Made by a program: the position numbers and the translations under genes | Notes under the pieces: model-generated | Told to the model about the DNA's origin: nothing | The model's input: the letters and a program-made list of their open reading frames with translations, nothing else | Databases searched by the model: none | Part shown: in pieces, positions 17,541-26,364 of the stretch | Numbering within the stretch: position 1 is the stretch's first letter | How the letters are laid out: each line of letters begins with the position of its first letter | From: Lyngbya sp. PCC 8106 | GTDB taxonomy: Bacteria; Cyanobacteriota; Cyanobacteriia; Cyanobacteriales; Microcoleaceae | Direction: 5' to 3' | Length of the DNA: 64,000 nt | Assembly (NCBI RefSeq): GCF_000169095.1 | Contig: NZ_AAVU01000017.1 | Span: forward strand, 62,001-126,000

Positions 17541-18428
17541 TTATTGACCAGACCGACGCTGACGATAAATCTCATAGAGTGCCATTCCTGTCGCCACTGA
17601 AACGTTCAGGCTAGGGGTCTGTCCGACCAAAGGAATTGACACTAAAATATCACAACTCTGCTCAATTAACCGAGTTAAACCTTGACCTTCACTCCCCACA
17701 ACTAAGACTACAGGGCCGCTAAACTTAACCGTGTACAAAGGTTGATCCGCCGTTGCAGATGTACCGTAAATCCAAAAACCAGCTTGTTTGAGTTCTTCGA
17801 GAGCGCGATTGAGATTGACAACGCGAGCAACGGGAAACGTTTCTAATGCACCTGCGGCTACTTTCATCACCGTTGAGGTAATGCCTACAGCCCGACGTTG
17901 AGGTAAAATTAGTCCAGAGACACCGATCGCTTCTGATGTGCGGATAATCGCACCTAAGTTATGGGGATCAGTTAACCCTTCGGCCATCACGATTACAGGT
18001 TCAGAACTTGCCGCTTTAGCCAGATCAATTAACTCTGAGAGTTCCTTATACGCATAAGGTGAGACTTGAGCAACAATACCTTGATGATTGGTTCCCGGTG
18101 CAATTTGATCGAGACGTTGATTGCTCACCCTATCAATGAGCGTACCATTTGCCTTGGCAGTAGACAAGCCTTTTTGAAACCGATTATCGGATTGGAGTTG
18201 GGGAACCATCCAAATGCGATTCAGCGATCGCTCATTTTCAAGCGCGGCTAGAACAGTATGACGACCATAAATTAAGTCAGTGTCTGTCTCCTCTTGGTTT
18301 GGGGAGTCGAACCCAGATTGAGGCGAAGGAATTTGAGGGGAGTGCGATCGCACTGGATTAATTTTCCGCTTTGGTCGATGGCGTTGACCCTGAGAGTTCG
18401 GTTGCGGACGTTGGGAATCTTTACTCAT
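17541..18428 (-). CDS. rlmB: 23S rRNA (guanosine-2'-O)-methyltransferase RlmB (TrmH family)
   Basis: The roughly 295-residue protein has a basic, disordered N-terminus of about 45 residues. The SpoU substrate-binding part follows (DLIYGRHTVLAALENERSLNRIWMV), then the knotted methyltransferase core: VMAEGLTDPHNLGAIIRTSEAIGVSGLILPQ, LVVGSEGQGLTRLIEQSCD and IPLVGQTPSLNVSVATGMALYEIYR. It methylates a guanosine ribose in 23S rRNA. I prefer the ATG at 18428, with GGGGG 9 nt upstream; an ATG at 18437 abuts that G-run too closely. It follows the mini-RNase III gene by 44 nt, which suggests an rRNA-maturation operon. Confidence 0.9.
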   Translation of the reverse strand: MSKDSQRPQPNSQGQRHRPKRKINPVRSHSPQIPSPQSGFDSPNQEETDTDLIYGRHTVLAALENERSLNRIWMVPQLQSDNRFQKGLSTAKANGTLIDRVSNQRLDQIAPGTNHQGIVAQVSPYAYKELSELIDLAKAASSEPVIVMAEGLTDPHNLGAIIRTSEAIGVSGLILPQRRAVGITSTVMKVAAGALETFPVARVVNLNRALEELKQAGFWIYGTSATADQPLYTVKFSGPVVLVVGSEGQGLTRLIEQSCDILVSIPLVGQTPSLNVSVATGMALYEIYRQRRSGQ

Positions 18429-18472
18429 TTTTACCATCCCCCTGTTCAGCTTCCACTGGATCTAATAATCGA

Positions 18473-18865
18473 TTAACTTTCACTATTCAAGTCTAACTGT
18501 GCGAGTAATTGAGACAAACGTTCGGGATCAGTTAAGTAGAGATATCCCACTAAAGTCTCCAGACTGGTTGCGAGTTGATAGGTTTGCTGATCAATCCGTT
18601 TTGGGCCTTTAACCGCCGCATTTCGTCCCCGACGAACCACCTCTAATTCTGCTGTTGAGAGATAGGGTTCAAGCGATCGCAAATGACGAGCTTGAGTCTC
18701 TGCTCTAACTTGAGAAACAACAAGCTGGTGATAAAGTTGCGATCGCTTCGGAGGTATGAGATAAAAGTGACGGATGTACAACTCATAAACCGCATCTCCC
18801 AGATAAGCCCAAGATGCCGGAGACAGTTGTTGAACTTGTTCAGGTTTGATCGGGGAATGATCCAT
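18473..18865 (-). CDS. mrnC: Mini-ribonuclease III
   Basis: The 130-residue protein contains PASWAYLGDAVYELYIRHFYL, the RNase III catalytic signature, plus VRRGRNAAVKGPKRIDQQTYQLATSLETLVGYLYLTD. It has no double-stranded-RNA-binding domain. That is the mini-III layout; in Bacillus the enzyme finishes 23S rRNA ends. It lies directly upstream of rlmB on the same strand. With full-length RNase III at 13.4-14.1 kb, the window encodes two RNase III types, as is common in cyanobacteria. Confidence 0.9.
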   Translation of the reverse strand: MDHSPIKPEQVQQLSPASWAYLGDAVYELYIRHFYLIPPKRSQLYHQLVVSQVRAETQARHLRSLEPYLSTAELEVVRRGRNAAVKGPKRIDQQTYQLATSLETLVGYLYLTDPERLSQLLAQLDLNSES

Positions 18866-18957
18866 TAGCTCCCATAAAACATCAGCCAGACAGCAAGCTG
18901 GCCGATCTTTAAGTCTTTTGTTAGATATAGACAGCGCTCTCGGTTCACTATGAGGAT

Positions 18958-19323
18958 TTATTTATCTATATTCTCGACCGCAGCTTCTACTGAAGACTGC
19001 AAGGAGAGAAACTTTTCCAAGCGAACTAGCTTGACGGTCTGGGTAACACGAGGGTTGGTTACAATCTGTAACGTTCCACCTTCGGTCTGAGCCTTCTTGA
19101 CAAGCTGTACAAGTGCGCCTAGCCCAGAGCTATCTACAAAATCGATTTGAGACAAGTCCAATACGATGTTTGTCGGTCCACCTTCGATACACTTACTCAC
19201 AACCTTTCGGAATGTTGCTTCCGAGAAAGCATCGAGTAGGCCCGTCAGACGGAACAACTGATATTTATCTTTGACATCGCGATTGCCCCTTAGGCTTACG
19301 GTCAAGTTTAATTGCTCAGGAAT
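18958..19323 (-). CDS. STAS-domain anti-sigma-factor antagonist, probable ATT start
   Basis: The roughly 121-residue protein is a single STAS domain with the phosphorylatable-serine region IVLDLSQIDFVDSSGLGALVQLVKKA. It acts by partner switching with an anti-sigma kinase. The start is unusual. An in-frame TAG lies at about 19333-19335, and a strong TAGGAGG Shine-Dalgarno ends 5 nt before an ATT codon at 19321-19323. The first conventional start, a TTG at 19303-19305, is about 23 nt from that site. The added residues PEQLN lead naturally into LTVSLRG as in relatives I recall. It lies between carA and mrnC on the same strand. Confidence 0.85.
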   Translation of the reverse strand: MPEQLNLTVSLRGNRDVKDKYQLFRLTGLLDAFSEATFRKVVSKCIEGGPTNIVLDLSQIDFVDSSGLGALVQLVKKAQTEGGTLQIVTNPRVTQTVKLVRLEKFLSLQSSVEAAVENIDK

Positions 19324-19437
19324 AGCACCCTCCTAACTCAAGTAGTGCGTACATTGCCGATCCAGTATAGTTTATTTTTGTCAAATTGTCTAGCATTTTG
19401 CTGGACTCCATCTTCGTGTGCGCCCGTCCCGCCCAAG

Positions 19438-20589
19438 TTACTGACTTTTCGACTTTTCCATCTGTTGAACAAACTGTTCAAACAAATAATCTGCATCGTG
19501 AGGGCCAGGACTCGCTTCCGGGTGATATTGTACCGAGAAAAAGGGCAAATTCTTGTGCTTCAATCCCGCAACCGTGCGATCATTGAGATTAAGATGAGTA
19601 ATTTCTACCCCATCGGCCAAACTATCCGGGTTAATCGCAAATCCGTGATTTTGGCTGGTAATCTCCACCTGTCGTTGTAAGCCTGCCGGCTGGTTTAACC
19701 CTCGATGACCGAACTTGAGCTTAAACGTTTCGGCTCCCATAGACAAGCCTAAAATTTGATGTCCCATACAGATCCCAAACACAGGCTTACTGGACTTGAG
19801 CAGTTCGCGAGTGGTCGCAATCCCCTCAGTCACCGTTGCCGGATCTCCGGGGCCATTAGAGAGAAAAATCCCATCTGGATTGTACTTGAGAATCTCCTCA
19901 GCGCTAGTATCAGCCGGAACCACAACCACCCGACATCCATAACTGGCTAAACGGCGCAAAATATTTCGTTTAATCCCAAAATCAATCGCTACCACCGTAT
20001 AACGAGGTTCTACAGCCTCTCCGGAAGACAACGAAGGACTAAACTCCCAAATCCGATCCGTGGCTTGCGACCATTCATACATGGTCTTAGTGGTTACTTC
20101 CTTGACCAAATTCAACCCCGCCATACTGGGAGCTTGTTCCACCTGACTTCGCAATTCAGCCGGATCAAGAATTTCGGTAGAAATCGCCCCATTCATCGCC
20201 CCAACCGTGCGAATTTTGCGGGTGAGAGCGCGAGTATCAATCCCATAAATCCCCGGAATCTGATGCTGTTTGAGGTAGTCAGACAAAGATTGAGTCGAAC
20301 GCCAGTTACTCGGACGAGTACAAATATTACGAGCAATCGCCCCCCGAACTTGAGGACGCTGGGATTCTTCATCTTCGGGATTCACCCCTGTATTTCCCAA
20401 CTCCGGATAAGTAAACGTAACGATTTGTCCTAAATAACTCGGATCAGTCAAGACTTCCTGATACCCAGTCATCCCGGTATTAAACACAACTTCTCCGACC
20501 ACAGTTCCAGACGCACCAAAAGACCAACCTCGAAAAGTGGTCCCATCAGCAAGAACGAGTAGGGCGGGTTGAGCAGAAACAAGCGACAT
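19438..20589 (-). CDS. carA: Carbamoyl-phosphate synthase small (glutaminase) subunit
   Basis: The 383-residue protein has the N-terminal CarA domain (VFNTGMTGYQEVLTDPSYLGQIV) and a class I glutamine amidotransferase domain. The nucleophile is in FGICMGHQILGL, and the His-Glu pair is in QYHPEASPGPHD. It releases ammonia from glutamine for CarB, feeding arginine and pyrimidine synthesis. The ATG at 20589 gives the standard start. A STAS gene follows about 115 bp downstream on the same strand. carB is not in the window, as is usual in cyanobacteria where the two are unlinked. Confidence 0.95.
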   Translation of the reverse strand: MSLVSAQPALLVLADGTTFRGWSFGASGTVVGEVVFNTGMTGYQEVLTDPSYLGQIVTFTYPELGNTGVNPEDEESQRPQVRGAIARNICTRPSNWRSTQSLSDYLKQHQIPGIYGIDTRALTRKIRTVGAMNGAISTEILDPAELRSQVEQAPSMAGLNLVKEVTTKTMYEWSQATDRIWEFSPSLSSGEAVEPRYTVVAIDFGIKRNILRRLASYGCRVVVVPADTSAEEILKYNPDGIFLSNGPGDPATVTEGIATTRELLKSSKPVFGICMGHQILGLSMGAETFKLKFGHRGLNQPAGLQRQVEITSQNHGFAINPDSLADGVEITHLNLNDRTVAGLKHKNLPFFSVQYHPEASPGPHDADYLFEQFVQQMEKSKSQ

Positions 20590-20932
20590 GGACTTTTCGA
20601 CCTACAACTGAAGTGATCATTGTTGATTATCCCAAACCTTGTAGCGCAGAAATGTGTTCTTACAGATAGTTTGTCATTTTTACCTCACCTCAGCTTCATT
20701 CTGACTCCGATCTGATCACCAGAAGTTCTGATCTTCTCAAGTCACGCCATACCAACGACTCAACCCTGTTGATAAAATAGAGATGAACCCTTAATTGGGG
20801 GTCTTATGATCGGCTTACGGGTTATTCTCTCATCGCTACATTCGCCGAATCAGCTCCTAACGCCCTTTATCCTTTCTTCAGAATTTCACAATTTTAGTTT
20901 TGTAGTGTTCAAAAACAGTTGAGGTCGGCATC
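20590..20932. other. Divergent intergenic region of 343 bp
   Basis: It separates carA (reverse) from the protease gene (forward) and must carry both promoters. I see AT-rich stretches but no convincing operator, RNA structure, repeat or small gene. Confidence 0.6.
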
Positions 20933-21556
20933 ATGAATGAAAACTTAACATTATCAATTTATAACCTTCAAGTCCTCCAGACTGATCAACCCTTTAAACC
21001 GATCCAGTGGCTAATGATCTTGGCCTTGATGAGCGGATTTCTCGTCGTCCCTGGAGTCCGGGCGATCGCTCAAGAACTTCCGGGCTGTTTTCTGAAAAAT
21101 AAAGCGGGAAACTATGTTCGTCTGAATAATATCTGCATTTTTCCAGACTCCACGTTTGATCCGACTTCGACTGCGAGTGCTACACCCGGAGTCTACAGCG
21201 CCCAAATCATCCGTCGTCAAGGGGGAATTCCCGTGATTGAAGTCATTTTTAATCAAAATCAAACCTTTGAGATGTTAGTCGATACAGGTGCGAGTGGGAC
21301 GGCGATCACCCCGGTTATGGCTGAACTTCTTGGAGTGATTCCCACCGCCAAAGCCAGAGCAGATACACCCAGTCAGAGAAATGCTGAATTTGAGATTGGT
21401 TTAGTCGAGTCTGTTAGCGTTGGTGGGGCAACAATGTCCAATCTTCCCGTAGCGATCGCCCCGGCTTTGGGTCTGGGACTTCTTGGCCAGGATTTCTTTG
21501 GCCGCTACGATGTCACAATTAAAGAAGATGTGATCGAATTTAGGGAACGCAGTTGA
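20933..21556 (+). CDS. Retropepsin-like aspartic protease (clan AA), membrane-anchored or exported
   Basis: The 207-residue protein has a hydrophobic segment near residues 26-48 (WLMILALMSGFLVVPGVRAI) and then one retropepsin unit. The unit shows the catalytic VDTGASGTAIT near residue 117, the flap-type region, and the closing ALGLGLLGQDFFGRYDVTIKED. One such domain would need to dimerise to be active. The catalytic side faces the periplasm if the N-terminal segment is a signal or anchor. Substrates are unknown. It stands alone before two hypotheticals. Confidence 0.85.
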   Translation: MNENLTLSIYNLQVLQTDQPFKPIQWLMILALMSGFLVVPGVRAIAQELPGCFLKNKAGNYVRLNNICIFPDSTFDPTSTASATPGVYSAQIIRRQGGIPVIEVIFNQNQTFEMLVDTGASGTAITPVMAELLGVIPTAKARADTPSQRNAEFEIGLVESVSVGGATMSNLPVAIAPALGLGLLGQDFFGRYDVTIKEDVIEFRERS

Positions 21557-21610
21557 ACGTTGCTATCATCTAAAAGATAAGTCAGCTTTGCAATGAATTG
21601 GGGTTCGTGA

Positions 21611-22222
21611 ATGCTTACAGAAATTGTTCGTCCACTGGTTCGCACACAGATTCGTCTGTTAGCCAACTCCAACAGCACTCGCCAAACTCTCGTTCAAACC
21701 ATTAGCCGATGGTTGGGTTATTTGGGTGTAGAAGCACAGGTCAATCAACTTGAGAGCAATTGCGATCAAATTCAGGTGACTTTACAAGTCAAAAAACCGC
21801 AAACTTGCGATTCGACAGACTGGCAAAAGATTATTGATAATATTGGCAATGAGGCGAATATTCCCTCGACCCCTTCCAGCAATGGCTTAACTTACGATCA
21901 AATTTCGCCTAAACAACAGGTCAAATTACAACGTTTGTTGGCTTATATGATTCAAGTCGAGCAACCTGAGTCTGAAACGGATTGGGATCGCGTGTTACCC
22001 ATTATTGAAAATCTAGAGTTAGAGCCTGAGTTAGTTGCGGGAATTCGATCGGCTTTAAGAATTCCTCAATCTTTGGATCTTTTAGTTGAGGGATTAGAGC
22101 CTGATGTCGCCGCGATCGCACTTGAAAAAGCTGTGGCTATTGCGTTATTGGATCGTCGAGTCAATTCTGAAGAAGATCGGGCTTTAAGTCTTTTATTAGA
22201 AGCAATGAAGCGTTCTGTCTAA
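21611..22222 (+). CDS. Conserved-looking hypothetical protein, 203 residues
   Basis: I do not recognise this protein. It starts MLTEIVRPLVRTQIRLLANS and is rich in helix-forming residues. A polar, Ser/Asn-rich break lies near residue 90 (IPSTPSSNGLTYDQISPKQQVKLQ), and it ends in an acidic helical part (AIALEKAVAIALLDRRVNSEEDRALSLLLEAMKRS) faintly like TerB-type helices. No signal peptide or membrane segment is seen. It lies 54 nt after the protease gene on the same strand, so they may share a transcript. Codon usage matches the neighbours. Confidence 0.7.
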   Translation: MLTEIVRPLVRTQIRLLANSNSTRQTLVQTISRWLGYLGVEAQVNQLESNCDQIQVTLQVKKPQTCDSTDWQKIIDNIGNEANIPSTPSSNGLTYDQISPKQQVKLQRLLAYMIQVEQPESETDWDRVLPIIENLELEPELVAGIRSALRIPQSLDLLVEGLEPDVAAIALEKAVAIALLDRRVNSEEDRALSLLLEAMKRSV

Positions 22223-22349
22223 GTCGGTTATATTGAGGGTATAAATAAATAGTTAATCATAACTCTCTTTTGCATAAGTTTTGCGAGCAGAGGTTAATAG
22301 TGTCCTGTCGAGACTGTGATCACCACCCGAAATTAAACCCTGAAATACA

Positions 22350-22865
22350 ATGATTTCTGACACCCCCAACTCATCAGAATCCAACTCGGAAGAACAGGAA
22401 GACATAAAGCGCGATCTTCTCAGAGGTCGAGAATTTACACTGGCTGATGTCATTAGACAAGAAGGAGGTTCTTTTATGAAAGGAGAATCTCCAGTTCCCA
22501 AACTTGTGCAAGTCAAAACTGAAATCAATAATTTTATTAACTCTAATTTGTCTGATAATTCCGGGGCATTACAGGCGATTCTGTATCGTTGGGTTGATCA
22601 AGATATAGTCCGAGTTAGTCAACATCTAGATCATCCATTGCAGGCTTTGTTGGGGCTACTAGAATCAATCGTAGAGAATCCCCCTATCCTTTATGAGCTA
22701 GTCCGTCAGGTCGATATGAAATGGGGACATATGAATGATGAACGGCCTCACTTTCAGCGTCCTGGACAGTTGCCTCACCCCAATGATGAATACACTCACG
22801 AGTCAGTTGATCAGCAGCTTTGTGAACTGATTTGTTGCCTCAAATCTGAGCTTGAACCAAAATAA
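22350..22865 (+). CDS. Hypothetical protein, 171 residues
   Basis: No family is recognised. The N-terminus is acidic and Ser-rich (SDTPNSSESNSEEQEDIKRD). The middle is helical (LVQVKTEINNFINSNLSDNSGALQAILYRWVDQDIVRVSQHLDHPLQALLGLLESIV), and the C-terminus ends with paired cysteines (LCELICCLKSEL). It has no export signal. Coding appears real because the frame is closed by a stop only after 171 codons and the composition is protein-like. It is separated by 127 bp from the preceding hypothetical. Confidence 0.6.
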   Translation: MISDTPNSSESNSEEQEDIKRDLLRGREFTLADVIRQEGGSFMKGESPVPKLVQVKTEINNFINSNLSDNSGALQAILYRWVDQDIVRVSQHLDHPLQALLGLLESIVENPPILYELVRQVDMKWGHMNDERPHFQRPGQLPHPNDEYTHESVDQQLCELICCLKSELEPK

Positions 22866-23307
22866 CAGAACGTCGCCAGAGTGACCCATATCAAACTGCT
22901 GACTATGATTGACCCCAAATGAAGATTGAGCATCAAATTGTTCAGGACTTAACTAAATTCTAAATGTAGAATTCTGAGTTCTAAAGCGCGAGATTGATTG
23001 AGGCGAGTACAAAGACCTCTATTTTTTATTAATTATCCAATGTTCAGAATTGATAATTGATTACTCATAATTCGTTGAATTTCCCTCAGACTTTCAGGTG
23101 ATCAATTTATAATTTATAATTCTGCTGATCAGCAAAACACAGGCTGAATTGAGCGACAAAGAAAAAGTTTAACATTTTGTTAACGACTGACTTCCCTCGC
23201 AGTGCTAAACTTCTCATCATTACCAGAACGCTGGACTTTCCGCACTAGATATCTGCAATTGCAGTAATTAATTATACTGATTGGACAACCTCCTTACACA
23301 TAAGACT
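22866..23307. other. AT-rich intergenic region of 442 bp upstream of ppk
   Basis: It holds no gene that I can support. Short direct repeats of aatttataatttataatt type occur near 23105-23122. A candidate Pho-type box is listed separately. The ppk promoter should be here. Confidence 0.6.
23168..23197 (+). promoter_or_regulatory. Candidate Pho-box-like direct repeats upstream of ppk
   Basis: The 8-mers TTTAACAT, GTTAACGA and ACTTCCCT are spaced by exactly 3 bp, an 8-3-8-3-8 layout. PhoB/SphR boxes in cyanobacteria are described as tandem 8-bp repeats of CTTAACCT type with 3-bp spacers. The first two units fit moderately and the third poorly. The position 110 bp before polyphosphate kinase makes phosphate control plausible. 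Confidence 0.35.
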
Positions 23308-25461
23308 ATGGCAAAAACCGAAAAAACCGAAACCAAAGCATCTGACAACATTAATTTAGGCGATCCCAAATACTACTTTAATCGAGAATTAAGTTGGCTA
23401 GAGTTTAACCGTCGAGTCTTAGCAGAAGCCCTAGACTCACGCACCCCTCTGATTGAACGTCTAAAATTCTTAGCCATTTATAGCTCTAACCTCGATGAAT
23501 TCTTCATGGTACGAGTCGCAGGTTTGAAGCGGCAAAAAGAAGCTCAAGTTAATAAGTTAACCCCCGACGGTCGTACACCGCAACAGCAGCTCAACGAAAT
23601 TCATCAAAAGCTGCTCCCAATGGTATCTGAACAACACAAATATTTTGAGAAAACCCTCAAACCGGAATTAGTTAAGTTTGGTGTTCATATCCTTAACTAT
23701 ATTGATCTCAACCAAGAACAACGAACCTACCTACAACGCTATTTCGAGGAACAAATTTTTCCGGTTCTCACCCCGTTAGCCATTGATCGCAGTCATCCTT
23801 TCCCCTACATCTCCAACCTCAGTCTCAACTTAGCGGTTGTCCTCAAAAACCCAGAAACCAAAGAAGACTTACTCGCTCGCGTCAAAGTCCCCAAACTGCT
23901 CCCCCGGTTTGTTCCCCTTCCCGAAAACCTCCGCATCCAGAAAAACGAACAGCCCAGTGTTTGGACAGGAGTTCCTCTCGAACAAGTGATCGCCCATAAC
24001 CTCGAATCTTTATTTCCGGGAATGGATATCCTAGAATATCATCCCTTCCGCATTACCCGTGATGCTGACTTATCGGTTCAGGAAGATGAAGGGGATGACT
24101 TACTTTTAGTGATTGAGCAAGAACTCCGCAAGCGTCGGGTCGGCGGTTCAGTTGTCCGTATGGAAATTAACCCCACCATGCCTTCCTCAATTAAAGAAAT
24201 GCTCTATGAGGAGATGGAGTTAGAATCTGAAGATATTTACACCGTTGAGGGAGTATTGGGGTTAAAGGATCTGATGTCATTTATGGCGCTCCCTTTACCC
24301 GAATTAAAAGACAAATCTTGGCATTCAGTTTCACCTCGGTGGGTGCAACAAAGTGAAGATGTTTTTGATTCCTCTAATAATGGCGAAGCGGCGAAAGATA
24401 TTTTTTCCACCATTCGCGCCAAAGATGTGTTTGTACATCATCCCTACCAATCTTTTTCCGGCACCGTTCAACGTTTCATCGAACAAGCTGCTTATGATCC
24501 CGACGTACTGGCGATCAAAATGACGCTGTACCGCACTTCTGGAGATTCCCCGATTGTTAACGCTTTGATTACAGCCGCTGAAAATGGCAAACAAGTCGCC
24601 GCATTAGTCGAACTCAAAGCCCGCTTTGACGAGGAAAATAATATTCAATGGGCGCGTAAGCTTGAAAGTAGTGGCGTTCACGTGGTTTATGGGGTTGTGG
24701 GACTCAAAACCCATACAAAAGTGGTGATGGTGGTTCGTCAAGAAGAAGGTAAAATTCGCCGCTATGTTCACATTGGCACGGGCAACTATAACCCCAAAAC
24801 CGCAAAACTTTATACGGATATTGGTATTTTCACTTGTCGTCAAGATGTAGGGGCGGATCTCACGGATTTATTTAATTTCCTCACCGGACATTCTCGCCAA
24901 CAATCTTACCGAAAACTATTGATTGCTCCGGTGAATATGCGGGATCGCTTTTTGACGTTTATTCGTCGGGAAATCGAACAGGCAAAACGTGGAGAAACAG
25001 GGCGTATTGTCGCGAAGATGAATTCTTTAGTCGATTCGACGATTATTTCGACTTTATACGAAGCTTCTCGCGCTGGGGTGACAATTGATTTAATTGTTCG
25101 GGGAATCTGCTGTATACGTCCAGGTTTGAAGGGAATTAGTGACAATATCAAGGTGATTAGTATTGTCGGACGTTTCCTCGAACATTCTCGGATTTTCTAC
25201 TTTTATAATGGGGGTCAAGAGGAGGTGTATATTGGATCAGCGGATTGGATGCCTCGCAATTTAGATCGACGGGTAGAAGCGGTGACTCCTGTAGAAGATC
25301 CAGAAATCGCTAAAGATTTACAAGAAATCTTGGGAACTCTGCTTTGTGATAACCGTCAAGCTTGGGATTTGCAATCAGATGGTGAATATGTTCGCCGTCA
25401 TTCATCGGATAAAGAGTTGAGCGCTCACCAAATTCTGATGGAAACCGCGATTAAGAGTTAA
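23308..25461 (+). CDS. ppk1: Polyphosphate kinase 1
   Basis: The roughly 717-residue protein begins with the PPK1 N-domain (YYFNRELSWLEFNRRVLAEAL) and contains SSNLDEFFMVRVAGLKRQ. The catalytic phospholipase-D-like C-domains carry HTKVVMVVR and HSRIFYFYNGGQEEVYIGSADWMPRNLDRRVE, each with an active-site histidine. It makes polyphosphate from ATP reversibly. The ATG at 23308 is preferred over a TTG at 23281, though neither has a clear ribosome-binding site. A strong hairpin terminator follows, so it is probably monocistronic. Confidence 0.95.
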   Translation: MAKTEKTETKASDNINLGDPKYYFNRELSWLEFNRRVLAEALDSRTPLIERLKFLAIYSSNLDEFFMVRVAGLKRQKEAQVNKLTPDGRTPQQQLNEIHQKLLPMVSEQHKYFEKTLKPELVKFGVHILNYIDLNQEQRTYLQRYFEEQIFPVLTPLAIDRSHPFPYISNLSLNLAVVLKNPETKEDLLARVKVPKLLPRFVPLPENLRIQKNEQPSVWTGVPLEQVIAHNLESLFPGMDILEYHPFRITRDADLSVQEDEGDDLLLVIEQELRKRRVGGSVVRMEINPTMPSSIKEMLYEEMELESEDIYTVEGVLGLKDLMSFMALPLPELKDKSWHSVSPRWVQQSEDVFDSSNNGEAAKDIFSTIRAKDVFVHHPYQSFSGTVQRFIEQAAYDPDVLAIKMTLYRTSGDSPIVNALITAAENGKQVAALVELKARFDEENNIQWARKLESSGVHVVYGVVGLKTHTKVVMVVRQEEGKIRRYVHIGTGNYNPKTAKLYTDIGIFTCRQDVGADLTDLFNFLTGHSRQQSYRKLLIAPVNMRDRFLTFIRREIEQAKRGETGRIVAKMNSLVDSTIISTLYEASRAGVTIDLIVRGICCIRPGLKGISDNIKVISIVGRFLEHSRIFYFYNGGQEEVYIGSADWMPRNLDRRVEAVTPVEDPEIAKDLQEILGTLLCDNRQAWDLQSDGEYVRRHSSDKELSAHQILMETAIKS

Positions 25462-25476
25462 AAATAGGGGGGATTT

Positions 25477-25513
25477 GCCCCGTCTCCTATGAGGTGGGGC
25501 TAGATTTTTGTTT
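25477..25513 (+). terminator. Rho-independent-type terminator of ppk1
   Basis: GCCCC and CTC pair with GAG and GGGGC around a 4-nt loop (positions 25477-25500), with a symmetric GT/GT internal mismatch. The T-rich TAGATTTTTGTTT follows. The hairpin lies 15 nt after the stop codon. Confidence 0.75.
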
Positions 25514-25544
25514 CTTTTGATCACTCTAAACAATAAAAATAAAT

Positions 25545-25577
25545 AACCCCCACTTTAGATCATTAAAGATGGAGGTT
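25545..25577 (-). terminator. Reverse-strand hairpin terminator of the PEP-CTERM gene
   Basis: On the reverse strand AACCTCCA pairs with TGGGGGTT and CTTTA pairs with TAAAG around ATGATC. ATTTATTTTTATTG follows. It is positioned 43 nt after the stop of the PEP-CTERM gene and converges with the ppk1 terminator. Confidence 0.75.
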
Positions 25578-25620
25578 AATTTAGTTATTCGTGATGTTGA
25601 TTGGAGTTGTTTAGCTAAAA

Positions 25621-26364
25621 TTAGGACTTATTAGCATTCTTGCGACGGCTAATTCCAAAAGCAGCACTAACACCCATCAAAGCTGCAATCATGGAGGGTT
25701 CAGGAACACTCGCTGCTGGAGTACCGAGTTTGACTGCAAATACAGCATCGTTGTAGTCCCAATCACTGTCCTCAGTATTGTTATTATCTTCAAGACCAAT
25801 AATCATCCAATCTTCAAATCCAGCCAGAGTGTAACCTTTAAATTGTCCCGGTGCGCTGCTGAGGCTGAATCCAAAACTTGCGTTGTCGCTTCTGGTGAGT
25901 CCAAAATCTAGAGTGCTTCCGGCTTGAAATTCACCTAGAGATAAAGTTGAACCGATGTTTAAGCCAGGTTTACTGTTAGAGTTCTTATTAAAACTACCTA
26001 CTCCCATACCAGTTCTGGGATCAAGTACATCATCTTTGTAGGCAAAAATATTAGACCATTTATCGTTACTATCACCTGAACTCACTGAGAAATCTAAAAC
26101 GTTCTTTGTGCTTCCGGCAGCTTCACCTAAAAATACAGCTTCTAGATTGGCGTTGTATTGGTTAACGGTTAAAGGACCTGTGAGGTCAAATTCCTTAAGA
26201 TTTACACCATCAGACTGAATTTTCATACGGTCTTGAGTGGGTGCAAACTGATAAAAAGCGTCCATTAAGTCATCGATTTCTCCCGCTTGAGCGGGTGCTG
26301 TTGCTGCAACTACAGTTGTGAGAGTTGTCAGACTTGTTAATAGAGCAAATAGTTTAGTTTTCAT
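25621..26364 (-). CDS. PEP-CTERM sorted exported protein with DUF4114-like domain
   Basis: The 247-residue protein has a signal peptide (LFALLTSLTTLTTVVAATAPAQA). Its central domain includes EDWMIIGLEDNNNTEDSDWDYNDAVFAVKLG, the acidic DYND signature of DUF4114. The C-terminal sorting tag VPEPSMIAALMGVSAAFGISRRKN has the Pro-Glu-Pro motif, a hydrophobic helix and a basic tail. PEP-CTERM proteins are processed by an exosortase and end up at the cell surface or in extracellular matrix. No exosortase gene is in the window. A G-rich stretch (GGGGGG) lies just before the ATG and could serve in ribosome binding. Confidence 0.9.
   Translation of the reverse strand: MKTKLFALLTSLTTLTTVVAATAPAQAGEIDDLMDAFYQFAPTQDRMKIQSDGVNLKEFDLTGPLTVNQYNANLEAVFLGEAAGSTKNVLDFSVSSGDSNDKWSNIFAYKDDVLDPRTGMGVGSFNKNSNSKPGLNIGSTLSLGEFQAGSTLDFGLTRSDNASFGFSLSSAPGQFKGYTLAGFEDWMIIGLEDNNNTEDSDWDYNDAVFAVKLGTPAASVPEPSMIAALMGVSAAFGISRRKNANKS

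Noticed and set aside
17275..17547. A 90-residue forward frame between DUF1816 and rlmB
   Set aside because: It overlaps the rlmB end, has no ribosome-binding site or family resemblance, and reads as low-information hydrophobic sequence.
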